From assembly GCA_964558365.1 (NCBI GenBank), contig CAZLCC010000010.1, forward strand, positions 1-64,000: a stretch of DNA of 64,000 nucleotides. The letters are read 5' to 3'. This document shows positions 25,728 through 33,640 of this stretch, one piece after another. The DNA comes from CAZLCC01 sp964558365. Its GTDB lineage: Bacteria > Patescibacteriota > Saccharimonadia > Saccharimonadales > Saccharimonadaceae. A program made the position numbers and the translations under genes. The notes below the pieces were generated by a model. It saw only the letters and a program-made list of their open reading frames with translations. It searched no databases and was not told the DNA's origin. Each line of letters starts with the position of its first letter. Positions within the stretch are counted from its first letter, which is position 1.

Positions 25728-26987
25728 GTGGCAAAATTTTTACGTGATCTTTTAAATGCCGAGGAACCAGTTTTTAGTCTTTCTTTACGGCAGCTTGAAA
25801 AAGCGAGCGGACATCAGGGCGTTGACGCGAAGCTCATTGGTGAGATAATTAAAAAAACACATCTTAGCATGCGAGAGCTAGGGCTTGATCAGCAAAATAC
25901 AACTGGTAGAGAGCTTTACCACGCTTTGCTTGCGCGAGTTGAAGCTGATAATAAGCGAGTAACAGAACGTATTGGTGGTAATGACCCAAGCGATATTAGG
26001 CAAATGGTTCCGCTGATGGTTGCAGCTGTTAACAAAATGAAAATTAATAAAAAAGTGTGGGTTTTAAAGCGCTCGGTTGCAAAAGAATTACTACGCAAAA
26101 TGCCGCCAAAAAAGTTAATGAAACACCTTGGCTATACGTCGGTTGATGCCATGCTCTCAAAAGAGAATATCGATGAAGTATATGTAGCACTTCGTTTTTC
26201 TGAGGGTGAAGATTGGCTGAATAAATATAACGAACTTTTTAAATCTATTACTCCAAGCGATTTTGAAACTCGCGATATTAGCATTGTGGTGATGGATCAC
26301 GACAAGTATGTTGACCTTTCTGAGAAATTTACTAAGAAAAAACTACATAATGTTACGCATACCAAAGAAATGGGAATTATTGTTGTTTTGCCAATGCATC
26401 AAGAAAAGATGAAAGGAATTACGTTAAAAACCCTACCGCTACTTTTTCATTACATTAATGAAATTAGGCTTTATTCTGCATTTTTTAAACTGAAGCAAGT
26501 TAATAAAAACTTTGGTGAAACAGTTGTTGAGACGCTTATTGCCGATCCTGGAACGGCAAGCCAAATGGCAGGTCAGCACGTTCATTGGCGCGTTATTCAG
26601 CGTTATTTTGGTCGCCCATCTATTAAAGATAACAAGCATCCAGAAGCTTTTCAGCCTCATGTGCAGCCTGAAGATTTGCACTGGCGTCGTGCAGAAGAAA
26701 TGCTTTATATGCTTGATCAAGATATGAAATTTTGGCAAGACAAAGACTATGTCGGCATAATATTCGATGGAGCGCCCGTTACACTTAATTTTATTGATAT
26801 AAGCTTTAGTTATTCAAACGAAGAAAAATACGAAGATCGTTATTATTACCATTTTCAGGAAAGCTTATGGAACGAGATTTTTATGCGATATATGGGGCAA
26901 AAAAATCTTGAAAATCAAATTCTTAAGCAGCTTGATAATGACATGATTGCTCCTGAAAAACTGAAAGTTGCAAAGGATAATAAATGA
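25728..26987 (+). CDS. Large cytoplasmic protein of unknown family
   Basis: The 419-aa protein is soluble, charged and rich in His, Trp and Met in its C-terminal half. No domain was recognised. A first helical region (about 1-140) includes an HD-free motif-poor segment. The second half has conserved-looking blocks such as IADPGTASQMAGQHVHW and QPEDLHWRRAEEMLYMLDQD. The start is GTG, with TATAAT (25717-25722) ending 5 bases before it and no ribosome site. It overlaps the SLOG gene by ATGA, so the two proteins are probably functionally linked. Confidence 0.65.
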   Translation: MAKFLRDLLNAEEPVFSLSLRQLEKASGHQGVDAKLIGEIIKKTHLSMRELGLDQQNTTGRELYHALLARVEADNKRVTERIGGNDPSDIRQMVPLMVAAVNKMKINKKVWVLKRSVAKELLRKMPPKKLMKHLGYTSVDAMLSKENIDEVYVALRFSEGEDWLNKYNELFKSITPSDFETRDISIVVMDHDKYVDLSEKFTKKKLHNVTHTKEMGIIVVLPMHQEKMKGITLKTLPLLFHYINEIRLYSAFFKLKQVNKNFGETVVETLIADPGTASQMAGQHVHWRVIQRYFGRPSIKDNKHPEAFQPHVQPEDLHWRRAEEMLYMLDQDMKFWQDKDYVGIIFDGAPVTLNFIDISFSYSNEEKYEDRYYYHFQESLWNEIFMRYMGQKNLENQILKQLDNDMIAPEKLKVAKDNK

Positions 26988-27586
26988 GCAAGTATCAGAT
27001 TTGTGTGTCTGGCGCTGCAGCTGGCGAGACAGTTGAGACATCGCAAAAGCTAGCGTATAAGCTTGGTGCGGCAATTGCAAAAAGCGGCCACACGCTAACA
27101 ACTGGTGCAACTGTAGGTTTGCCGCAGCATGCAGCTAAAGGCGCAAAAGATAACGGGGGGCTTTCAATCGGCTTTTCTCCAGCAGCTTCTATTCGTGAGC
27201 ACGTAAAGTCCTATCGTCTGCCAGTAAAAGAGTTTGATTACATTAATTTTACGAATATGGATTATGTAGGTCGAGATGTTTACTTAGTGCGTAGCAGTGA
27301 TGCAGTGATTACGGTTGGCGGTCGGATGGGAAGTTTACACGAATATACCACCGCGCTTGAAAGCCATAAGCTATGTGCGGTGCTGCTTGGTAGTGGCGGC
27401 TTGGCAGATTTTGTGCCAAAAATCATGGATACACTACCGGCGCCAGTTGGAACACAGCTCATTTATGATACAAATCCAGAAAGATTAGTAAAGCAAGTAA
27501 TTAAGCGACTTGATACAAAATATGCAGATTTTAAAGATATGATAAAAAGCCTTGAAGAACGCCCAAAGAAAACTGGACGAGGATAG
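26984..27586 (+). CDS. SLOG/LOG-like nucleotide-binding protein
   Basis: The 200-aa Rossmann-like protein has the SLOG pattern: an N-terminal CVSGAAAGE loop, TTGATVGLPQHAAKGA, then TVGGRMGSLHEYTTALE, a variant of the PGGxGTxxE motif of LOG phosphoribohydrolases and DprA-like proteins. SLOG domains bind nucleotide ligands or act as N-glycosidases. The departure from PGGxGT makes cytokinin-type hydrolase activity uncertain. Translational overlap with the upstream unknown protein suggests a sensor-partner or enzyme-partner pair. Confidence 0.8.
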   Translation: MSKYQICVSGAAAGETVETSQKLAYKLGAAIAKSGHTLTTGATVGLPQHAAKGAKDNGGLSIGFSPAASIREHVKSYRLPVKEFDYINFTNMDYVGRDVYLVRSSDAVITVGGRMGSLHEYTTALESHKLCAVLLGSGGLADFVPKIMDTLPAPVGTQLIYDTNPERLVKQVIKRLDTKYADFKDMIKSLEERPKKTGRG

Positions 27587-27611
27587 TATAATTAGGTAAA
27601 GGAGAAAGATA

Positions 27612-27887
27612 ATGGCAAAAAAACAGCAACAAGGTTTTGGCATCGTTGAAGTAATTATGATTACCGTAACAATTTTAATACTTTGTGCGATCGCATTTGT
27701 TACCTGGAGATCTGTTTCCAGTGATAAAAATAAGAATGATCAACAGAATAGCAGCGAAGTAAAGACGAGTGATAGCCAGTCGTCTCAGAGTAGTGTTAAA
27801 AAAGTAACGCCAGAGCAAAAGGCTAAATTTGAAAAAGTAAGACAAAATATCCAAGACGCTGTAAAGAAAAAGCAAATTGGGAACTAA
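27612..27887 (+). CDS. Type IV pilin-like prepilin
   Basis: The 91-aa product has a short basic leader ending G8, then F9 and E13 (GFGIVEV), which is the prepilin peptidase site, followed by a hydrophobic helix of about 20 residues. The remainder is a small Ser/Gln/Lys-rich helical domain. It is probably a minor pseudopilin cleaved by PilD and assembled by the PilB ATPase encoded at 41056. AAAGGAGA lies before the ATG and a TATAAT box near 27586. Confidence 0.82.
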   Translation: MAKKQQQGFGIVEVIMITVTILILCAIAFVTWRSVSSDKNKNDQQNSSEVKTSDSQSSQSSVKKVTPEQKAKFEKVRQNIQDAVKKKQIGN

Positions 27888-27935
27888 TCGAACTTATTTG
27901 GCGCGAGGTCGACAGAACTACCGTATAATAGATAT

Positions 27936-29909
27936 GTGAGTCATAAATTTAAGCTAAAGACAGAATATCAGCCAACAGGTGATCAGCCGATTGCGATTAA
28001 GCAGTTAGTCGATGGACTGAGTAGCGACGAGAAAGAGCAAACGCTCCTTGGCGTTACCGGTTCTGGCAAGACGTTTACAATGGCAAACATTATTGCTGAG
28101 CGTCAAGTTCCAACACTTATCCTTGCTCATAACAAAACGTTAGCCGCACAGCTTTTTTCAGAATTTAAGGCGTTTTTTCCTGAAAATGAAGTTCACTATT
28201 TTGTAAGTTATTTCGATTACTATCAGCCAGAGGCGTATATCGCGAGTAGCGATACGTATATTGAGAAGGATAGCAAGATCAATGAAGAGATTGATCGTTT
28301 GCGGCACGCTGCAACGAGCGCACTATTGACGCGCAGAGATACGATTATTGTGGCTAGCGTGAGCTGTATTTATGGTATTGGAACACCGGATATCTATAAC
28401 GAGATGTCGATTACAGTTGAAACAAACAAAAAGCAATCAAGAGATAAGTTTATCCGCCGTTTAACAGATATTCAATATCAGCGCAATGATGTTGATTTTC
28501 ACCGTGGAACGTTTCGGGTTCGGGGCGATGTGGTTGATATTTTCCCAGCTGGAAGTGAAACGGCGTATCGTATTGAATTCTTTGGCGACGAGATTGATCG
28601 AATCACGCATATTAATCCGTTAACTGGCGAGATCATTAATGAGCCAAAAAAAGTAACTATATTCCCAAGTAGTCACTATGCAACACCAAAAGAGTTGTTA
28701 AAAAATGCAATTACAAATATTAAGTCAGAACTTAAAGAGCGTTTAGATTATTTTGAAAAAACAAATAAATTACTTGAAGCGCAACGCTTAGAGCAGCGCA
28801 CAAAATATGATGTTGAAATGCTTGAAGAAACTGGCTTTGTGAAAGGAATTGAAAATTATTCACGTTATCTTACGAGCCGAGAACGGGGTGAGCAGCCAGC
28901 AACGCTGCTTGATTACTTCCCAGACGACTTTTTGATGATTATTGACGAATCCCATATGACAATTCCGCAGGTAAGAGGCATGTATAATGGCGATCGTGCT
29001 CGAAAAGAGGTGCTTGTTGAGCATGGCTTTCGTTTGCCAAGCGCGCTCGACAATCGGCCATTGAATTTTCAAGAATTCGAAAATCACATCAATAATGTGA
29101 TTTATGTTTCTGCTACACCCGGAGAATATGAGTTAGAGCGCTCGCCGAAGCCAGCGCAGCAAGTTATTCGTCCAACTGGTTTGATTGACCCTGAAATCGA
29201 AATCAGAAAATCAGACGGGCAAGTTGATGATTTAATTGCCGAGATTCGAGATAGAGTTAAAAAACGACAGCGCGTATTAGTAACAACGCTAACCAAAAGA
29301 ATGGCAGAAGATTTAAGCACGCATCTTGAAGAGCTTAATATTAAAACAGCATACATTCATTCAGATGTAGATACCCTTGACAGGGGCGATATCCTAAGAG
29401 ATCTACGACTTGGTGTGTATGATGTGCTGGTTGGCATCAATTTATTGCGCGAAGGCTTAGATCTTCCTGAAGTAAGTTTGGTGGCAATTATTGATGCAGA
29501 TAAAGAAGGTTTTCTTCGCAGCAGCAGCGCGCTTATTCAGATTGTTGGTCGAGCGGCAAGGCATCAAGAAGGTAAGGTGATAATGTATGCCGACCAAACA
29601 ACGAAATCTATGCAGCAAGCCATTGACGAAACAGATCGCCGCCGCACTATTCAAGAAGAATATAACAAAGAGCATAATATTACTCCAAAAAGTATTGATA
29701 AGAAAATTGACGAAGGTTTGCGTGCTATTATTCCAATGAAAGAAGATGAGAAAAAGCCTCGCATTGACCTGAAGAAAATTCCAAAAGATGAATATGAGAA
29801 TTTGATAAAAGAATTAACAGGGCAAATGGATTTTGCAGCTGCAAATCTTGAATTCGAAAAAGCGGCAGAGCTTCGTGATTTGATTGAAGATATTAAATCA
29901 AAACTCTAG
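27936..29909 (+). CDS. uvrB: UvrABC system protein B
   Basis: The 657-aa helicase-like protein has Walker A GVTGSGKT (39-46), the beta-hairpin YFDYYQPEAY, SCIYGIG, the DEAD-like DESH, and the helicase C motifs ending QIVGRAARH. A UVR domain that binds UvrC closes it (about 620-655). It verifies damage in nucleotide excision repair; uvrA and uvrC are not in this window. The GTG start has TATAAT (27924-27929) ending 6 bases upstream and no ribosome site, so it is predicted leaderless. Confidence 0.96.
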   Translation: MSHKFKLKTEYQPTGDQPIAIKQLVDGLSSDEKEQTLLGVTGSGKTFTMANIIAERQVPTLILAHNKTLAAQLFSEFKAFFPENEVHYFVSYFDYYQPEAYIASSDTYIEKDSKINEEIDRLRHAATSALLTRRDTIIVASVSCIYGIGTPDIYNEMSITVETNKKQSRDKFIRRLTDIQYQRNDVDFHRGTFRVRGDVVDIFPAGSETAYRIEFFGDEIDRITHINPLTGEIINEPKKVTIFPSSHYATPKELLKNAITNIKSELKERLDYFEKTNKLLEAQRLEQRTKYDVEMLEETGFVKGIENYSRYLTSRERGEQPATLLDYFPDDFLMIIDESHMTIPQVRGMYNGDRARKEVLVEHGFRLPSALDNRPLNFQEFENHINNVIYVSATPGEYELERSPKPAQQVIRPTGLIDPEIEIRKSDGQVDDLIAEIRDRVKKRQRVLVTTLTKRMAEDLSTHLEELNIKTAYIHSDVDTLDRGDILRDLRLGVYDVLVGINLLREGLDLPEVSLVAIIDADKEGFLRSSSALIQIVGRAARHQEGKVIMYADQTTKSMQQAIDETDRRRTIQEEYNKEHNITPKSIDKKIDEGLRAIIPMKEDEKKPRIDLKKIPKDEYENLIKELTGQMDFAAANLEFEKAAELRDLIEDIKSKL

Positions 29910-30946
29910 CTTTTAACAGCCACTTTCCCAAGTTGAATTCTTTCCCACTTAACTTTATCTGGGTTGTTTTTTGTTCTTTCTAGCTCAGATGTGAGCGCCT
30001 GCTGTCTCGCGAGCCAAGCATCATATGTCTCAGGCGCTGCACAGTCGAGGTGTGCTGCACCTGGCTCATCAAGAAAGTGCATGTTTGGATATTCTGCCAA
30101 TATTCTCTCCCACTCTTCACCTTGACTCAAGATATCCCCCTTGAATGCTACAACTGATCCTCTCGCATCTTCTGGCATATGTTTTGCGAAATCTCCTGCA
30201 ATTCCACTGGTGAGTGTTGGAACGGCTTGCATATGCCTGATTAGATCAGATGGATGAGTTGAAAAGGTGCTAGGATAGCGTAGTAGGTGATGGAGCGGCA
30301 ACCTGCCGAGGTGGCGAACGATGGCGGGTTCGCTGAGCGGAATTTTCAGATAGTCGGCACTGTGGCGAAGATCTAATCTTTTTGGGAAACATGGTGCAAT
30401 CAGGTCGCTATAAATAATTGTTTTGTCGTGATCTTTGCTCATTGCATTGAGCCCAAAGCCGATCATTGCAGCTCTTGATATGCCCTCAACGATGAGTAGG
30501 TCTTTGTCTAGACTTTCTTCTTCAGCGGTAAGCTCAGTAATTTTTAGTTGATTGTGACTGCTTTTAGCTAAATTGGCATGAGAGCCAAACTTAATTTCTG
30601 AACCAACAAAATCAACAGGAAATCCAGCTTTCATGAGCGCAAGCATGCGCCTTTTATTAAGTCCATTTTTACCAGTTAGCCAAGGCGTTGTGGTCGTGAT
30701 TGGAATATTCGTCGTTGGTTCGGTCGGCAGTCCTGTATCAACTTCATATTCCGAGCCGTCGCTCATTTTGATTCTTTTTGTGATAATTACTCCTTGAGCA
30801 TATTCTTTTCGTCTGATTTCAAAGTATGACTCGACCTCACTTTCATAGCCTTCGGGTAAAAAAACACCCTCTGCTGAGAGAGGGTGTTTTGCCGCGCCAA
30901 AATAAGGGCTTTGAGTATTTTCGTAAGACTGGTTTTGAGTTGGCAT
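29906..30946 (-). CDS. Probable alpha/beta-hydrolase-fold protein
   Basis: The 346-aa product has no close recognised family. It shows a plausible serine hydrolase layout: TTTPWLTGKNG (oxyanion-type strand-loop near residue 87), a nucleophile elbow-like VEGISRAAMIG near residue 152 (Ser in G-x-S-x-A), an acid candidate in AFKGDILSQG near 270, and a late His in GAAHLD near 295. A strong intrinsic terminator hairpin lies inside codons about 19-30. No good alternative start is found after it, so the long frame is kept. It overlaps the uvrB end by 4 bases, convergently. Confidence 0.6.
   Translation of the reverse strand: MPTQNQSYENTQSPYFGAAKHPLSAEGVFLPEGYESEVESYFEIRRKEYAQGVIITKRIKMSDGSEYEVDTGLPTEPTTNIPITTTTPWLTGKNGLNKRRMLALMKAGFPVDFVGSEIKFGSHANLAKSSHNQLKITELTAEEESLDKDLLIVEGISRAAMIGFGLNAMSKDHDKTIIYSDLIAPCFPKRLDLRHSADYLKIPLSEPAIVRHLGRLPLHHLLRYPSTFSTHPSDLIRHMQAVPTLTSGIAGDFAKHMPEDARGSVVAFKGDILSQGEEWERILAEYPNMHFLDEPGAAHLDCAAPETYDAWLARQQALTSELERTKNNPDKVKWERIQLGKVAVKS
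30858..30890 (-). terminator. Intrinsic terminator hairpin within the 5' coding region of the hydrolase gene
   Basis: AAAACACCCTCT (30861-30872) and AGAGGGTGTTTT (30879-30890) form a 12-bp perfect stem with a 6-base loop. On the minus strand it is followed by seven T residues (30864-30858). It is oriented to stop transcription of the hydrolase gene about 60-90 bases after its start codon, so it could act as an attenuator. Confidence 0.7.
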
Positions 30947-31042
30947 ATCTACATTCTTTTTGCTTACGTTTTATCTATCATAGTATTTCTAGTGTGCTTT
31001 TGTAAACCTAGCTAGCCAAATACTTTTATTGTATTAAAGCGA

Positions 31043-31486
31043 TTAGGGCGTATATTGTTGTTTTGGTGAGTCTGGAAAATTTACTTCATCCCAGAATGAT
31101 ATTTTTGTTGGCTGAAATACCCAATAGGCGCGCCCTTCAGGGTTAGGCTGCTTCATATCTTCAAGATTATAGTCCTTAGAGCCAAATTTACTTTGGTATA
31201 AATTATGCACGCGCTCTAAATCATCATCAGCTACTTTGTAAGCATTGCCAGTAATTTGTAACGCCTGTTTACGCTCAGTATCACGGACCACAGTTACAGC
31301 AGTCTTTGGGTTGTTAAGAATTTCTATCGAATGTTGGCGCGACTGATCTGATGTCCAATATAGATTAAAGCCATCATCAGCTACAAAATAAACAGTGCAT
31401 ATCCAGGGGCTACCGTTGTCGATAGTTGCAAGTTGAAGGTGTTTGTTGTCAGCTAAATATTGCTGGATTAATGTCTTAAGTTCCAT
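31043..31486 (-). CDS. Pyridoxamine 5'-phosphate oxidase-like flavin-binding protein
   Basis: The 147-aa split-barrel protein has HLQLATIDNGSPWICTVYFVAD at the start, LYWTSDQSRQH (FMN phosphate contact), and NPKTAVTVV, as in general-stress and PNPOx-like flavoproteins. The true PNPOx substrate residues were not identified, so a flavin or F420/heme-utilising reductase is equally possible. Minus-strand TAGAAT (31493-31498) ends 6 bases before the ATG; it is predicted leaderless and divergent from gatC. Confidence 0.85.
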   Translation of the reverse strand: MELKTLIQQYLADNKHLQLATIDNGSPWICTVYFVADDGFNLYWTSDQSRQHSIEILNNPKTAVTVVRDTERKQALQITGNAYKVADDDLERVHNLYQSKFGSKDYNLEDMKQPNPEGRAYWVFQPTKISFWDEVNFPDSPKQQYTP

Positions 31487-31492
31487 GTCTCT

Positions 31493-31520
31493 ATTCTACA
31501 CTATCCGTTTGCGCTATAAT
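31493..31520. promoter_or_regulatory. Divergent leaderless promoters of the PNPOx-like gene and gatC
   Basis: ATTCTA at 31493-31498 (TAGAAT on the minus strand) and TATAAT at 31515-31520 (plus strand) each end exactly 6 bases before a start codon (31486 and 31527). The whole intergenic space is 40 bases. Confidence 0.7.
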
Positions 31521-31526
31521 ACTTTT

Positions 31527-31817
31527 ATGACACAAATCTCTCGTGATGACGTGCTGCACTTGGCGCAGCTTTCTAGCTTACAGCTTTCAGATGATGAAAC
31601 AGATAATTTGCAAGAAGATCTTGCAAATATTTTGACATATATTGAGCAGTTGAAAGAAATTGACACGAGCAATGTTGAACCGACGTATCAAGTCACAGGC
31701 CTTGAGAATATTGAGCGTGATGATGAGATTATAGATTATGGTTTGTCTCGTAATGATCTGTTAGCTAATGCTCCTGATAAGCAAGACAATCAAATAAAAG
31801 TACCGAAGGTTCTCTAA
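31527..31817 (+). CDS. gatC: Asp/Glu-tRNA amidotransferase subunit C
   Basis: The start at 31527 is set by TATAAT ending 6 bases upstream; the longer open frame from 31443 crosses the promoter. The 96-aa protein has the typical ISRDDVLHLAQLSSLQLSDDE beginning and an ANILTYIEQLKEIDTSNVEPT middle. GatC wraps around GatA and GatB and stabilises the complex that converts misacylated Glu-tRNA-Gln or Asp-tRNA-Asn. gatA follows after 5 bases. Confidence 0.95.
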   Translation: MTQISRDDVLHLAQLSSLQLSDDETDNLQEDLANILTYIEQLKEIDTSNVEPTYQVTGLENIERDDEIIDYGLSRNDLLANAPDKQDNQIKVPKVL

Positions 31818-31822
31818 AAATT

Positions 31823-33232
31823 ATGAGCAAAATTGAAGCAATTATTCAGAAGATAGAAAATGGCCAAACATCGGCGCGAGAGCAGGTTGAAGCTGCATTA
31901 AAAAAGGCAGAAAAACATGCAGGTCATAATGTTTTTTTGAGCTTGTGCACTGAGCGGGCGTTGGCACGTGCTGATGAGATTGATAAAAAAATACAAAATG
32001 GTGAAGATGCGGGCAAGCTTGCAGGGGTGCCGTTTGTTGCAAAAGACAATTTCTTAACACACAACGCACCAACAACCGCTGCGAGCAAGATATTAGAAAA
32101 TTTTGAAGCGCCATTTCAGGCAACTGCTATTGAAAAGCTAGAAAATGAAGGAGCGATCTGCATTGGCAAGGCTAATCTTGATGCGTTTGCCCACGGAAGT
32201 AGCACTGAAAATTCGGCATTTGGTGTAACAAAAAACGCAGTAGATGAAACGCGAGTTGCGGGTGGTAGCAGTGGAGGATCGGCTGTTGCTGTAGCGTTGG
32301 ATATTGCGCCATTTGCACTAGGCACTGATACTGGTGGATCAATCCGCCAGCCAGCTAGTTTTAATGGCGTGGTTGGCTTGAAGCCAACATATGGAACGGT
32401 AAGTCGCTATGGTGTTGTTGCAATGGCGAGCAGCACAGATGTGATTGGACCACTTACTAAGACGGTGAAAGACAGCGAAATTATCATGAGTATTCTTGCT
32501 GGGCAAGATGAACGAGACGGAACGACGCTACCCGATTTTTACAAAATTCAAGAGACTGCCAGGCCGAAGCAGAAAATTGGCTTAATTAAAGAATTTATAG
32601 GCGATGATGTTGAGGAAGAAGTTCGCGCAAAAACTTTGGCTTATGTAGAGAAATTGAAACAGCAAGATCACACGGTTGAAGACGTAAGATTGCCAATGGT
32701 TCATCATAGCTTGGCGATGTATTATGTGATTGTTCCGGCTGAGATTAGCTCTAACCTTGCCAGGTATGATGGCGTTCGATATGGCAAAAGAGCCGAGGCT
32801 CAAACGCTTGCTGATGTGTATGGCAAAAGTAGAGACGCAGGCTTTATGCCAGAAAATAAACGCCGAATTATGATTGGCAGCTATGTGCTTTCTAGCGGTT
32901 ATTTTGATGCGTATTATCAGCAGGCACAAAAAGCGAGAACAATTTTAATAAAAGAGATGAACGATCTTTTTGAAGAATATGATGTATTGATTGGCCCTAC
33001 TGCCCCAGAGCCAGCATTTAAAATTGGCGAAAATGCAAAAGATCCAGTTAAGATGTATCTTTCAGACATTATGACAGTTTTTGCAAGCCTCAGTGGCGCA
33101 CCAGCCATTAGCGTTCCGACTGGAAGCACTAAAGAAGGCTTGCCAATTGGTGTACAGCTTGTTGGCAATAACAAAACAGACGCCAACCTTTTAGCACTTG
33201 CTCGCTCGGTTGAAGGAGGTCAGAATGGATAG
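31823..33232 (+). CDS. gatA: Asp/Glu-tRNA amidotransferase subunit A
   Basis: The 469-aa amidase-signature enzyme has the catalytic triad K74 (FVAKDN), S149 in VAGGSSGGSA and S173 (DTGGSIRQPA). It releases ammonia from glutamine for use by GatB. It lies in the order gatC-gatA-membrane protein-gatB, with an 8-base overlap to the next gene. Confidence 0.96.
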   Translation: MSKIEAIIQKIENGQTSAREQVEAALKKAEKHAGHNVFLSLCTERALARADEIDKKIQNGEDAGKLAGVPFVAKDNFLTHNAPTTAASKILENFEAPFQATAIEKLENEGAICIGKANLDAFAHGSSTENSAFGVTKNAVDETRVAGGSSGGSAVAVALDIAPFALGTDTGGSIRQPASFNGVVGLKPTYGTVSRYGVVAMASSTDVIGPLTKTVKDSEIIMSILAGQDERDGTTLPDFYKIQETARPKQKIGLIKEFIGDDVEEEVRAKTLAYVEKLKQQDHTVEDVRLPMVHHSLAMYYVIVPAEISSNLARYDGVRYGKRAEAQTLADVYGKSRDAGFMPENKRRIMIGSYVLSSGYFDAYYQQAQKARTILIKEMNDLFEEYDVLIGPTAPEPAFKIGENAKDPVKMYLSDIMTVFASLSGAPAISVPTGSTKEGLPIGVQLVGNNKTDANLLALARSVEGGQNG

Positions 33233-33638
33233 TCTTATCATAATTATGTTTGCGGCAATTGTTTTTATTGCTATTTTACTATTGGTGATTATTATGACCA
33301 CGCGCAAAGCACCAAAAGGAATTGATAGAGAAGAATTTAGGTTAAAATGGCTAAAAATTGAAGCAAAAATTGGCGATGATGAGTCGGCTAACCAAATGGC
33401 GATCATTAATGCTGATAAATTGCTTGACCATGCGCTAAAAGCACGGGGCTTTTCTGGTGAAACGATGGCAGAGCGAATGAAAAAGGCTGAAAGTCAGTTT
33501 AAGGATAAAAAATCAGTGTGGCTAGCGCATAAATTACGAAATCGTATTGTGCATGAAGAAATGACAATAAAGCGCTCAGGAACGAAGCGCGCACTTGCTG
33601 TTTATAAGCGTGCGTTACGAGATATGGGGGCGTTATAA
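33225..33638 (+). CDS. Single-pass membrane protein between gatA and gatB
   Basis: The start at 33225 is chosen for the GAAGGAGG site inside the end of gatA; the product is 137 aa. One N-terminal helix (about 3-25) is followed by a basic, helical cytoplasmic domain with GIDREEFRLKWLKIE and LAHKLRNRIVHEE. Similar TM-plus-helical proteins are common in CPR genomes and have no known function. The 8-base overlap with gatA and 2-base gap to gatB mean it is made together with the amidotransferase. Confidence 0.75.
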   Translation: MDSLIIIMFAAIVFIAILLLVIIMTTRKAPKGIDREEFRLKWLKIEAKIGDDESANQMAIINADKLLDHALKARGFSGETMAERMKKAESQFKDKKSVWLAHKLRNRIVHEEMTIKRSGTKRALAVYKRALRDMGAL

Positions 33639-33640
33639 AA

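Noticed and set aside
30762..30764. Downstream ATG as true start of the hydrolase-like gene, placing the terminator in its leader
   Set aside because: The only AAGGAG nearby is 23 bases from that ATG, too far to serve it, and the upstream part reads as protein-like sequence; left open in the findings.
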